From JBDNIO01 sp041688215 (lineage in GTDB: Bacteria > Pseudomonadota > Gammaproteobacteria > Nevskiales > Salinisphaeraceae): 59,060 nucleotides of DNA. The stretch covers positions 1-59,060 of the forward strand of contig JBDNIO010000084.1 of NCBI GenBank assembly GCA_041688215.1, given 5' to 3'. The notes below the pieces were generated by a model that did no database searches, was not told where the DNA came from, and was given only the letters and a program-made list of their open reading frames with translations. Each line of letters begins with the position of its first letter. Position 1 is the stretch's first letter. The position numbers and the translations under genes are program-made. Shown here one piece after another: positions 42,398 through 51,417 of the stretch.

Positions 42398-43330
42398 TCA
42401 TGCTGCGTGTTTCGGCATATCGGGATCCGCGGTCAATTCCACAAATATGTCCTCCAGGGAGGGTTCGCGGGTACGCACGTCCTGCACGCGAAAACCGGCA
42501 TCGCGGATAGCTTCCAGCACATCGGCAATGTAATGTTTGCCCTGCTCCAGTTTTAGCTCGATTTCGTCGTCGTCGATGCGCTCGGCCAAGGCGCGGACCG
42601 CGTCCGGCAAACTGCCTTCGCCTTTTAAGCGTAATTTAAGAAAACGAAATGGATGGCGGTCCAGCAATGCGGTCTTTTCTTCCAGCACCTTGAGCTCGCC
42701 GTGGTGCAGAATCGCGATGCGGTCGCACAGCTCTTCCGCCTCTTCCAGATAATGCGTGGTCAGCACGATGGTATGGCCGGCCTTGTGCAGCCGCCGCGTG
42801 AAGCGCCACAGGGTGCGGCGCAGTTCTACGTCTACGCCGGCGGTGGGTTCGTCCAGAATAACCACGGAGGGCTTGTGCACCAGCGCCTGCGCGATGAGCA
42901 CACGGCGTTTCATGCCGCCGGAGAGCGCGCGCATGCTTTGGTTGCGTTTGTCGTTGAGTTTCAGTTCGTCCAGTAATTCATCTATCCACGGCCAGACTTC
43001 CTTGCCGCAGCCGTAGTAGCCGGCTTGCAGACGCAGCAAATCCTGTACCGGAAAGAACGGGTCATACACCAGCTCCTGCGGCACCACACCAAGATTTTTG
43101 CGCGCCGCCCGGTAAGCGCTGACTACATCATTGCCGAGCACGCTGACGCTGCCGCTGGTGGCGTGGGTCAGCCCCGCGATAATGTGGATCAGGGTCGATT
43201 TACCGGCGCCATTGGGGCCGAGCAGACCGAAAAACTCGCCACGCTGAATGTCGAACGTGACGCCTTTGAGCGCCTCGGTTTCGCCGAAGGATTTGCGCAC
43301 GTCTTTGATGGCAATTGCCGCGTCTTGCAT
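42398..43330 (-). CDS. yadG: ABC exporter, ATP-binding protein (YadG-like)
   Basis: 310 residues. Walker A GPNGAGKST, signature LSGGM and Walker B VVILDEPTAG are all present, with the switch histidine in LTTHYLEEAEEL. The last 80 residues form the extra C-terminal domain typical of ABC-2 drug or polysaccharide exporter ATPases. It pairs with the YadH-like permease and is divergent from yrbG. Confidence 0.92.
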   Translation of the reverse strand: MQDAAIAIKDVRKSFGETEALKGVTFDIQRGEFFGLLGPNGAGKSTLIHIIAGLTHATSGSVSVLGNDVVSAYRAARKNLGVVPQELVYDPFFPVQDLLRLQAGYYGCGKEVWPWIDELLDELKLNDKRNQSMRALSGGMKRRVLIAQALVHKPSVVILDEPTAGVDVELRRTLWRFTRRLHKAGHTIVLTTHYLEEAEELCDRIAILHHGELKVLEEKTALLDRHPFRFLKLRLKGEGSLPDAVRALAERIDDDEIELKLEQGKHYIADVLEAIRDAGFRVQDVRTREPSLEDIFVELTADPDMPKHAA

Positions 43331-43445
43331 GCTGGACGTCCATTCCGTTTCGTGAGGAGGCTGGACATTATACGCGTGCTGGCAAGCCCAATTCGGTTAA
43401 GATGCTGGCGGTTATATTTCCCCGTTACTATTGGACTGACCCGGC

Positions 43446-44408
43446 ATGTTGCTTAGTTTTTGCGCCGTTCTCGTTGGGCTGGGGGCACTGGTTTACAGTG
43501 CCGACCGCTTTATCGTCGGCGCCGCCGCCACCGCCAAACGCCTGGGCGTGCCGCCGTTGCTGGTCGGGCTTACCGTTGTCGGCATCGGCACTTCGTTGCC
43601 GGAAATCGTGGTCGCGATAATTGCCTCGCTCCAGGACAAGGCCGGACTGGCCATCGGCAACGCGATTGGCTCGAACATTACCAATATCGCGCTGGTTCTG
43701 GGGTTTTGCGCCCTGCTTGCGCCGCTTACCGTGCATGCTGCGCTGGTGCGCCGTGAAATGCCGGTGTTATTGGTTGTCAGCCTGCTGGCTTTCGCGCTCG
43801 CCTGGGACGGGCAGCATTCGGTATCTGATGGCGTCATCCTGCTGATCGGTCTGGCCGCGGTTCTCGGCGGTTTGGCGTGGATGGCCCAGCAGCAATCCGG
43901 CGCGGATCCGCTGACCGCGGAAATTCAGGCCGACACCGGTCCGGACATCTCCCCCGGCGCGGCGCTGGCCTGGCTATTGCTCGGCATGCTGCTGTTGCCG
44001 ATAAGCTCGCAGATACTGGTTTGGGGGGCGTCCAATATCGCGCTGGAACTTGGCGTCAGCGATCTGGTCATCGGCCTGACCATTGTTGCCGTCGGCACCA
44101 GTCTGCCGGAGCTGGCTACCGCGTTGTCGGCGTTAAAAAAAGGCGAACACGATCTGGTGCTGGGCAATGTCGTGGGTTCCAACCTGTTCAATATTCTCGC
44201 GGTTTTGTCCTTCCCCGCGCTGCTCGCACCCGGGTTTGTTCCAGACGGTCTTTTGTCGCGCGATTTACCCTTGATGCTGGCACTCACCGGGGTGCTATAT
44301 TTGATTTGCTGGGGCCCCAGGCCGCGCATCAGCCGCGTTCATGGTGGGTTGTTCCTGGCGATTTTCGTCGGCTACGAGGCGCTGCTATACGCCTCGCGAT
44401 TCCAATAG
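43446..44408 (+). CDS. yrbG: Calcium/sodium antiporter (YrbG family)
   Basis: 320 residues, ten membrane helices in two inverted halves. Each half carries the alpha-repeat motif: GIGTSLPEIVVA ... GNAIGSNITNI and AVGTSLPELATA ... GNVVGSNLFNI. These glutamates and asparagines bind the cations. It is the first gene of the kds–lpt–rpoN block, as in E. coli. Confidence 0.96.
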   Translation: MLLSFCAVLVGLGALVYSADRFIVGAAATAKRLGVPPLLVGLTVVGIGTSLPEIVVAIIASLQDKAGLAIGNAIGSNITNIALVLGFCALLAPLTVHAALVRREMPVLLVVSLLAFALAWDGQHSVSDGVILLIGLAAVLGGLAWMAQQQSGADPLTAEIQADTGPDISPGAALAWLLLGMLLLPISSQILVWGASNIALELGVSDLVIGLTIVAVGTSLPELATALSALKKGEHDLVLGNVVGSNLFNILAVLSFPALLAPGFVPDGLLSRDLPLMLALTGVLYLICWGPRPRISRVHGGLFLAIFVGYEALLYASRFQ

Positions 44409-44435
44409 CTCGAGCTAGGGCCGATAATAGAACGT

Positions 44436-45404
44436 ATGGATATTGAAAAACTGATTGCGCGGGGACGCCGTGTTATCGAGATCGAAGCCGACGCGGTGGC
44501 CGCGCTCACCCAACGTATTGATGCCGGTTTTGCCGGCGCCTGTGAATTACTGTTTGCCTGCGAAGGCCGCGTGGTGGTTACCGGCATGGGCAAGTCCGGG
44601 CACATTGGCGGCAAGATTGCGGCCACCCTGGCCTCTACCGGCACCCCGGCGTTTTTCGTGCACCCCGGCGAAGCCAGCCACGGCGACCTGGGTATGATTA
44701 CCGGCAACGATGTGGTGCTGGCATTGTCCAAATCAGGTGAAACCAGCGAGATATTGACTATTCTGCCCCTGATAAAACGCCTGGACGTACCGCTGATCGC
44801 GCTCACCGGCAATCCCGATTCCACCCTGGCGCGGCGCGCTGATGTGCATATTGATGTGCGCGTCGATTTAGAGGCGTGCCCGCTCGACTTGGCGCCAACC
44901 TCCAGCACCACCGCAACGCTTGCCATGGGCGACGCGCTGGCTATCGCATTACTGGAAGCGCGCGAATTCACCCAGGAAGATTTCGCCCGCGCGCATCCCG
45001 GCGGCTCGCTGGGCCGACGGCTGTTATTGCGCCTGGATGACGTCATGCACCGGGGTCAAAGCCTCCCGCTGGTAAAACAGGCCACCAACTTACGCGCGGC
45101 GCTGCTGGAAATGTCGGAAAAACAACTGGGAATGACCGGAATTATCGATGACTCCGGAACGCTCATCGGCGTTTTCACCGACGGCGATCTGCGCCGTGCG
45201 CTGGACGCGCAAGCCACCGTAGACACCCCCATTACTGAAGTTATGACCCGCAATCCACAAACCGGCCAGCCGGACATGCTCGCCGCCGAGGCACTGAAAA
45301 TTATGCAGAACAAGAAAATAAACGGCCTGATTATTGTCGATCAGGGCAACATTCCAGTGGGCGCCATGAATATGCACGACCTGCTGCGCGCGGGGGTGGT
45401 ATGA
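44436..45404 (+). CDS. kdsD: D-arabinose-5-phosphate isomerase
   Basis: 322 residues: a SIS domain (about 35–170, with VTGMGKSGHIGGKIAATLAS and SKSGETSE) followed by a pair of CBS domains (about 205–320). The enzyme turns ribulose-5-phosphate into arabinose-5-phosphate for KDO synthesis. It overlaps kdsC by ATGA. Confidence 0.97.
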   Translation: MDIEKLIARGRRVIEIEADAVAALTQRIDAGFAGACELLFACEGRVVVTGMGKSGHIGGKIAATLASTGTPAFFVHPGEASHGDLGMITGNDVVLALSKSGETSEILTILPLIKRLDVPLIALTGNPDSTLARRADVHIDVRVDLEACPLDLAPTSSTTATLAMGDALAIALLEAREFTQEDFARAHPGGSLGRRLLLRLDDVMHRGQSLPLVKQATNLRAALLEMSEKQLGMTGIIDDSGTLIGVFTDGDLRRALDAQATVDTPITEVMTRNPQTGQPDMLAAEALKIMQNKKINGLIIVDQGNIPVGAMNMHDLLRAGVV

Positions 45405-45904
45405 GCGACGAACTGACAGCCAAAGCACAAAAAATTCGCCTGGTTATATTTGATGTAGACGGCGTAATGACCGATGGGCGCCTGTACCTAGGCCCCGACC
45501 GCGCCGAATTCAAAAGCATGCACGTGCGCGATGGCCTGGGCCTGAAACGTCTGCAGGCCATGGACATTACCCCGGCGGTGATCAGCGGACGCCCCAGCCG
45601 CGCGGTGGAAGACCGCTTGCTGGAACTGGGCCTGCAGTACATTTATCTGAGCATTGAAGACAAACCCGCGGTGTTTCAGGAGTTGTGCGAGATTCTGGAT
45701 GTTACGCCGGCCCAATGCGCCGTCATGGGTGACGACCTGCCCGATTTACCGCTGATGCAAGCCGCCGGTCTGGCGCTATGCGTGGCCGACGCGGTACCCG
45801 AAGTGCTGGCCGCGGCCGACTGGGTCAGCAGCCGCAACGGCGGCGACGGCGCGGTGCGTGAAGCCTGCGACTTCATCATCACCGCGCAGGAATCCGGCGC
45901 GTGA
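45401..45904 (+). CDS. kdsC: KDO-8-phosphate phosphatase
   Basis: 167 residues. This HAD phosphatase, active as a tetramer, releases KDO from KDO-8-phosphate. The nucleophile motif is FDVDGVMTDG, motif II is VISGRP and the last motif is MGDDLPDLPLM. It has no cap domain, as expected. It overlaps kdsD and lptC by four bases each. Confidence 0.97.
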   Translation: MSDELTAKAQKIRLVIFDVDGVMTDGRLYLGPDRAEFKSMHVRDGLGLKRLQAMDITPAVISGRPSRAVEDRLLELGLQYIYLSIEDKPAVFQELCEILDVTPAQCAVMGDDLPDLPLMQAAGLALCVADAVPEVLAAADWVSSRNGGDGAVREACDFIITAQESGA

Positions 45905-46449
45905 TACGCGCTGCGTTTATTGTGATGGCGCTGGCGCTGGTGGTGGTCCTGGGCGCCCGTATTGTCGATGTGCGCTCACCCGAAGCAAAGGCCAAACTCG
46001 ACACCCCCAACGACAGCGATTACTACATGCTCGACGCCGTGGTACGGCAAATGGACGAAAACGGCGTGCCCAAATACCGTATGACCGCCGCCGAAACCCT
46101 GCACTTTCCGGACGAGTCCGCACGCCTGACCGACATTCACGTAAACTACCAGGGCGAGTCCGACAACCAGTGGGACCTGCAAGCCGCGCGCGGACGCATC
46201 CCCGCCGGCAAACGCGATATCCTGTTGCACGACGGGGTGGAACTCATACGCGAACACGAGGGCCAAAGGCGCATACAGGTCAACACCGAACGCGCCTGGG
46301 TACGCCCAGACGAGGATCAGGTCGATACCGATGTAGCGGTTACGGCCAGCGCGCCGGGCCAGAGCGTCTCCGCCGTGGGCATGACCTTGCTTTTAAAACA
46401 GAACCGGGTGATTTTGAATAACAATGTACAGGTTACTTACCAACCTTAG
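45901..46449 (+). CDS. lptC: LptC, inner-membrane LPS export protein
   Basis: 182 residues from a GTG overlapping the kdsC stop. One N-terminal membrane helix (about 3–20) is followed by a periplasmic beta-jellyroll. LptC passes LPS from LptBFG to LptA. The segments DYYMLDAVVRQMDENGVPKYRMTA and YQGESDNQWDLQAARG fit the family. It overlaps lptA by 26 bases. Confidence 0.92.
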   Translation: MIRAAFIVMALALVVVLGARIVDVRSPEAKAKLDTPNDSDYYMLDAVVRQMDENGVPKYRMTAAETLHFPDESARLTDIHVNYQGESDNQWDLQAARGRIPAGKRDILLHDGVELIREHEGQRRIQVNTERAWVRPDEDQVDTDVAVTASAPGQSVSAVGMTLLLKQNRVILNNNVQVTYQP

Positions 46450-46999
46450 CTGGGCACTGTCAGTGACACTGGGCCTCGCGTGGTTCAGCACCGCGCTGAA
46501 CGCGCAAACCCGTGACCAGCCAATACAGATCGAGGCCAACAAGGCAGAGTATTCCGACCGCACCGGCATCAGCACCTATAACGGCAATGTGGTGCTCACC
46601 CAGGGCAAACTGGTATTGCACGGCGACATGCTGACCGTGACACGCAACAAGGACAGCGGCAATATCGAGGCCGTGCTTAAAGGCGACCCGGCAACCCTGG
46701 AAAAACCGGCAGACAAAGACAATCCCGAACCGGTTGATGGCCGCGCGCAAAGCATGCAATACAACTCCGGCGAAGCCGTGCTTGTACTCACCGGCAACGC
46801 GCAGGTAACACGCGGCGGCGACGCTATCAGCGGCGAAACCATCAAGCACTATCTGAACAGCGCGCGCACGCAAGCCTTGAGCTCCGGCAGCGGTGAGCGC
46901 GTAAAAATCACCATTCAACCAGATACCGCGGACGAAGCCGGCGGGCCCGAAACCGAATCCTCAACCCCCAACGCAGAACAGGAGCCGGCCACGCCATGA
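46424..46999 (+). CDS. lptA: LptA, periplasmic LPS bridge protein
   Basis: 191 residues. A signal peptide (about 1–27, cut near ALNA–QTRD) precedes an OstA-like beta-jellyroll with the classic start QPIQIEANKAEYSDRTGIST and YNGNVVLTQGKLVLHGD. LptA oligomers bridge the periplasm. The C-terminal 25 residues are low-complexity. It overlaps lptB by four bases. Confidence 0.95.
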   Translation: MYRLLTNLSWALSVTLGLAWFSTALNAQTRDQPIQIEANKAEYSDRTGISTYNGNVVLTQGKLVLHGDMLTVTRNKDSGNIEAVLKGDPATLEKPADKDNPEPVDGRAQSMQYNSGEAVLVLTGNAQVTRGGDAISGETIKHYLNSARTQALSSGSGERVKITIQPDTADEAGGPETESSTPNAEQEPATP

Positions 47000-47727
47000 C
47001 TAAAAGCGTGCTGCGCGCCGAAGGCCTATGCAAACGCTACCGCGGGCGCGACGTGGTGAAAGACGTTTCGCTGGACGTGCGAGGCGGCGAAATCGTGGGC
47101 CTGCTCGGCCCCAACGGCGCCGGCAAAACCACCTCCTTCTACATGATCGTTGGCCTGGCTACACCGGATAGCGGCAGCATCTTCCTCGACGACAAAAACA
47201 TCACCAACTCCCCCATGCACCGGCGCGCGCAAATGGGCGTGGGCTATCTGCCGCAGGAAGCGTCGGTTTTTCGCAAGCTGTCGGTTGCCGACAACATCAT
47301 GGCGATTCTGCAGGTGCGTAAAGACCTGGACCGGCAACAGCGCGAAGACCGTTTGACCGACCTTATGGACGAACTCTCCATCGGCCACATCAGGGACAGC
47401 CAGGGCCTGAACTTGTCCGGCGGCGAACGCCGGCGGGTAGAGATCGCCCGTGCACTGGCGGCCGAACCCAGCTTTATTTTGCTGGATGAGCCCTTCGCCG
47501 GCATCGACCCCATCTCCATCGGCGATATCCGCAGTATTGTCAAACACTTGCAGGGTCGCGGCATCGGCGTGCTGATTACCGACCACAACGTGCGCGAAAC
47601 CTTGGGGATTTGCGAGCGCGCCTATATTTTAAGCCAGGGCAGTGTAATTGCCGCCGGCGACCGCGAGACCGTGCTCGCCGACGAGCAGGTGCGCGACGTG
47701 TACCTGGGGCAAGATTTTCGCCTATGA
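46996..47727 (+). CDS. lptB: LptB, ATPase of the LPS exporter
   Basis: 243 residues. LptB powers LPS extraction from the inner membrane with LptF and LptG, which are not in this window. Walker A GPNGAGKTT, signature NLSGGERRR, Walker B ILLDEPFAGIDP and the switch histidine (LITDHNVRETL) are intact. The stop overlaps the rpoN start (ATGA). Confidence 0.98.
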   Translation: MTKSVLRAEGLCKRYRGRDVVKDVSLDVRGGEIVGLLGPNGAGKTTSFYMIVGLATPDSGSIFLDDKNITNSPMHRRAQMGVGYLPQEASVFRKLSVADNIMAILQVRKDLDRQQREDRLTDLMDELSIGHIRDSQGLNLSGGERRRVEIARALAAEPSFILLDEPFAGIDPISIGDIRSIVKHLQGRGIGVLITDHNVRETLGICERAYILSQGSVIAAGDRETVLADEQVRDVYLGQDFRL

Positions 47728-49193
47728 AGCAATCCATATCGCTCAAGCTCGGCCAGAGTCTGACCATGACGCCGGCACTGCAGCAGGCGATAAAGATGCT
47801 GCAGTTGTCGACCCTGGACTTGCAAATGGAAATCCAGGACGCGCTCGATTCCAACCTGATGCTGGAAAACGACCAGGGAGATGACCAGGGAGCTGACCAA
47901 AGAGAAGAAAATCCGGATGTCATCGAACCGGTCGATGCCAGAAACGCAGAACAGCAGGCTTCTTCAGACGAAAACATACCGGAAAACCTGCCGGTCGATG
48001 CGGACTGGGACGACATTTATCAAAGTGCCCCGCCCAGCCAGGGCAGCCGTAACCTCGACGACGAAGCCCTGCGCGAATACCACCAGGCCAATCTGCACAG
48101 CACTCCGGATTTACATGAGCACCTGACCTGGCAAGCCAGCCTATATTCTTTTAATGAAGTGGCCCGCGCGGCCGCCGCCTACATCATCGACGCCATCGAC
48201 GAGCATGGTTATCTGCGAGACTGGCCCGATCTTGAGCACCGGCTTACGAGCGAACTGAAGCCGAGCGCCGAAGCCCTGGAGCACACGTTGCACTGTGTGC
48301 AGGAATTCGATCCCCCCGGCATCGCCGCGCGCAACCTGGCCGAGTGCCTGAGTATTCAGTTGCAGCAAATGGATGCCGAGACGCCGGGGCGCGAAATTGC
48401 ACTGCGCCTGACCCGCGCGCAGTTACTGGAAACCATTGCTACCGGCCATTTCTCTGCAATCAAACAACGCCTGGACATCAGCGACGACGACGCTCTGCAA
48501 ACCGCACTGGCGCTTATCCAGCACCTGCAGCCCCACCCCGGCGATGCGTTCAGCGAACACGAATCGCAATACGTCGTACCCGAGGTTTTCGTCAGCAAGC
48601 AACAGGGCCGCTGGCAGGTTTCGCTCAACCCGGACATCGCCCCCAAACTGCGTATAAACGCCGAATATCAGGCGCTTATCAAGCGCGCCGACAAAAGCGA
48701 GGACCAGGCCACACTGAGAGAACATCTGCAGGAAGCGCGCTTTTTTCTCAATAGCCTAAAAAGCCGCAACGAGACGCTGCTGCGGGTGGCCCAGCGCATA
48801 GTTGAAGCGCAACGCGCTTTCCTTGATTATGGCGAAGAGGCTATGAAACCACTGGTACTAAGAGACGTCGCCGATAAGCTGGGCATCCACGAGTCCACGG
48901 TATCGCGCGCTACTGCAAATAAATATATGCAGACCCCGCGCGGCCTTTTCGAGTTGAAATATTTCTTCTCCAGCCATGTGCAAACCACCAACGGCGGCAC
49001 CTGTTCGGCCACCGCGATTCAGGCCATGATCAAACGTATGGTGGGCGCCGAACAGGTCGACAAGCCATTCTCCGACAATAAACTGGCAGATTTGCTGCTG
49101 GAAGAAGGCATCAAGGTGGCGCGCCGCACTATTGCCAAGTATCGTGAAGGACTCAACATTCTGCCGTCGCACGAGCGGCGGCAGCAAGCGTGA
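47724..49193 (+). CDS. rpoN: RNA polymerase sigma-54 factor
   Basis: 489 residues from the ATG that overlaps the lptB stop; an upstream in-frame ATG within lptB would add 38 unrelated residues. The glutamine-rich region I (MKQSISLKLGQSLTMTPALQQAIKMLQLSTLDL) is followed by an acidic region II, a core-binding domain, the helix–turn–helix (LGIHESTVSRATANKY) and the RpoN box ARRTIAKYRE. Sigma-54 needs activator ATPases to open promoters. Confidence 0.98.
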   Translation: MKQSISLKLGQSLTMTPALQQAIKMLQLSTLDLQMEIQDALDSNLMLENDQGDDQGADQREENPDVIEPVDARNAEQQASSDENIPENLPVDADWDDIYQSAPPSQGSRNLDDEALREYHQANLHSTPDLHEHLTWQASLYSFNEVARAAAAYIIDAIDEHGYLRDWPDLEHRLTSELKPSAEALEHTLHCVQEFDPPGIAARNLAECLSIQLQQMDAETPGREIALRLTRAQLLETIATGHFSAIKQRLDISDDDALQTALALIQHLQPHPGDAFSEHESQYVVPEVFVSKQQGRWQVSLNPDIAPKLRINAEYQALIKRADKSEDQATLREHLQEARFFLNSLKSRNETLLRVAQRIVEAQRAFLDYGEEAMKPLVLRDVADKLGIHESTVSRATANKYMQTPRGLFELKYFFSSHVQTTNGGTCSATAIQAMIKRMVGAEQVDKPFSDNKLADLLLEEGIKVARRTIAKYREGLNILPSHERRQQA

Positions 49194-49272
49194 TGCGCCC
49201 AGAATAAAATACAGGAATTTTATCCGTCCAGGCTCGGATTGAGCCCGTCACAATGTCAAAAAGGAGTACAGC

Positions 49273-49626
49273 ATGAATCTAAATATCTCCGGCCACCATA
49301 TGGACATGACCGACGCATTACGCGATTACGTAACCAGTAAAATGGAACGCGTGGAACGCCATTTTGACCATGTGATCGACGCCGACATCGTGCTCGAAGT
49401 TGAAAAAGAGCGCAGAAAGGCCGAAGCCACCCTCAAGCTCAGCGGCGCCACCCTGCACGCCGACGCCGAACATACAGATATGTACGCCGCCATCGACGCC
49501 ATGATCGACAAGCTCGACCGGCAAACCCGAAAATTCAAGGAAAAACTTACCAATCACCACAACCAGGAAGGCCTGCGCGCGAATGCTACAGCCACCGCCA
49601 ACGCCAATATGGACGGGCTGGGTTAA
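49273..49626 (+). CDS. hpf: Ribosome hibernation promoting factor (HPF)
   Basis: 117 residues, the short HPF/YfiA type. Such proteins bind the 30S channel in stationary phase and help ribosomes dimerise. The start MNLNISGHHMDMTDALRDYV and the segment AEATLKLSGATLHADAE are typical. An AAGGAG ribosome site precedes the ATG. The extra C-terminal tail (about 20 residues) is Ala/Asn-rich. Confidence 0.96.
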   Translation: MNLNISGHHMDMTDALRDYVTSKMERVERHFDHVIDADIVLEVEKERRKAEATLKLSGATLHADAEHTDMYAAIDAMIDKLDRQTRKFKEKLTNHHNQEGLRANATATANANMDGLG

Positions 49627-49674
49627 ACCCCTCCCCGTTCGCAACCGCACCGTGTTCCGTCAACTGGATAACCC

Positions 49675-50145
49675 ATGAGCATAGCCGAAATCATTACCTC
49701 CGACCGCGCCCAGATACTCGAAGATGTCACCAGCAAAAAACGTGCGCTGGAAAGACTTTCGGACATTCTGGGCGAAGCCACCCCTTACGTGTCCAACAAC
49801 GAAATTTTCACCGCGCTGGTCGGGCGGGAAAAGTTGGGCAGCACCGGCATCGGCGATGGCGTGGGAATTCCACACGGTCGTCTTAAAGGTCTGAACGAAT
49901 GCGTTGGCGCCATGGTGCGGCTGGACAAGGGCATAGACTTTGAAGCCCCCGATGAGGCCTCGGTGGATATCCTGTTCGGTTTGCTGGTGCCGCAGGAATC
50001 CACCGAGGATCATTTGAAAATCCTGCGTAATCTGGCAGAGATTTTTTCCGAAGCCGATTGCCTCAAACGTCTGCGTGCGGCCGCCAGCGGCCAGGACCTG
50101 CTCGATGCCCTGCTCGAATTCGATCAGGTCTCCCAGGCGGATTAG
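49675..50145 (+). CDS. ptsN: PTS nitrogen-regulatory IIA protein
   Basis: 156 residues. EIIA-Ntr is the output protein of a regulatory phosphate relay and acts on potassium, nitrogen and stress systems by protein contact. The phospho-acceptor is His67 in GVGIPHGRL. It follows hpf and precedes hprK. Confidence 0.97.
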   Translation: MSIAEIITSDRAQILEDVTSKKRALERLSDILGEATPYVSNNEIFTALVGREKLGSTGIGDGVGIPHGRLKGLNECVGAMVRLDKGIDFEAPDEASVDILFGLLVPQESTEDHLKILRNLAEIFSEADCLKRLRAAASGQDLLDALLEFDQVSQAD

Positions 50146-50171
50146 GGCCGCCTCGCCGGTTAGCACCCAGC

Positions 50172-51143
50172 ATGAATGAGGGCATAGCCGATACACTCAG
50201 CGATAGCCTGAGTGTTGCCTCGCTGCACGCTCAGTTGGGCGAGTTATTGGCGCTGAACTGGCGAGACCCAAGCCGCAACGGCGCGCACCGCAAACTGGCG
50301 GCCACCGGCAGCGGCGGCCGTCCGGTGCCGCTGGTGGGCTATCTGAACTTCATCCAGCCGCCACAGGCGCAGATTGTCGGGGCCGCGGAACGCCGTTACC
50401 TGGATGAAATCAGCCCGCAGCAACGCGATGATTCTTTCGACCGAATCACCACCGGCGACACTGTACTGGTTGTTATTGCAGACAATGAAAACCTGCCCGC
50501 CGAGCTACTGGATACCCTGCACCGCGCACAAATCGCGGTACTGGAAACCGTGCAACCCAGCCATAAGATCGCCTATCACCTGCGCCATTTTCTCGGCCGT
50601 GCGCTGGCGCGTACAATTACAGTTCACGGCGTTTTTCTGGAAATTCTGAGTCTCGGGGTGCTGATTACCGGCAAGGCCGGCGTCGGCAAAAGCGAGCTGG
50701 CGCTGGAACTCATTAACCGCGGCCACCGTCTGGTAGCCGACGATGCCGCCGAGTTTGCCCTGCTCGGGCCCGATGATCTCAACGGCGGCTGCCCGCCGAT
50801 ACTGCAGGATTTTCTGGAAGTTCGCGGCCTGGGCATCCTCAACATCCGCGCAATGTTCGGCGAGGCCGCCATAAAACGCCGCAAGCAACTGGGCCTGAGC
50901 ATCCACCTGATGCGTCCGCAAACGCCCGACTTGCCGGCCGAAAACCGCCTCAGTGGCAATCGCCGCAGCCGGGACATCCTGGATGTGACCATTCCCGAGA
51001 TCACCCTGCCCGTCGCCGCCGGTCATAACCTCGGGGTGATGGTGGAAGCCGCCTGCCGTGACCACCTGTTACGCATGCAGGGTTATCGCTCGGATGAGGT
51101 GTTTGCCGACCGCCAGCAGCAAAGCATGGACCAGGGCCTGTGA
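50172..51143 (+). CDS. hprK: HPr kinase/phosphorylase
   Basis: 323 residues from the ATG at 50172; an upstream in-frame ATG would overlap ptsN and is rejected. HprK phosphorylates and dephosphorylates Ser46 of HPr. Walker A GKAGVGKS is at 167–174, the conserved His152 lies in TVHGVFLEI, and the family signature LEVRGLGILNIR starts near 215. The matching HPr in this operon does carry Ser46. The last three codons and the stop lie inside a 21-bp inverted repeat bounding the next intergenic region. Confidence 0.96.
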   Translation: MNEGIADTLSDSLSVASLHAQLGELLALNWRDPSRNGAHRKLAATGSGGRPVPLVGYLNFIQPPQAQIVGAAERRYLDEISPQQRDDSFDRITTGDTVLVVIADNENLPAELLDTLHRAQIAVLETVQPSHKIAYHLRHFLGRALARTITVHGVFLEILSLGVLITGKAGVGKSELALELINRGHRLVADDAAEFALLGPDDLNGGCPPILQDFLEVRGLGILNIRAMFGEAAIKRRKQLGLSIHLMRPQTPDLPAENRLSGNRRSRDILDVTIPEITLPVAAGHNLGVMVEAACRDHLLRMQGYRSDEVFADRQQQSMDQGL

Positions 51144-51413
51144 ACGCTGATGAAATCGTCGCGCCGCAGGCCATTTTTTCGCAAGACAAGGCGTTGTGGG
51201 CGCAGTGTGGCCGCCTACACAAGCTCACAACAACGCAGGATTGTGGAAAAATGGCCCGCGTCCCCTTTAAAATATTAGTGAGGGGTTGCGCCCAAAATGT
51301 GGCCATGCGGCGTTGCTCGTCGTTCATTTGGCCCACCAAACTTCTATCCTCGCGTCTTGCCTGGCCGCATTTTGGGCGGCAACGCGGCGCTCTCATCAGC
51401 GTTCACAGGCCCT
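51133..51413. mobile_element. MITE-like element between hprK and rapZ
   Basis: The 20-base sequence GGGCCTGTGAACGCTGATGA (51134–51153) recurs perfectly inverted at 51393–51412, and one more flanking base matches on each side. Beyond it the arms remain partly alike (both contain CGCG...CAAGAC). The internal 240 bases encode nothing recognisable. The left end contains the hprK stop codon, and the right end stops five bases before the rapZ ATG. This looks like a non-autonomous insertion that preserved both genes. Confidence 0.72.
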
Positions 51414-51417
51414 CGGC

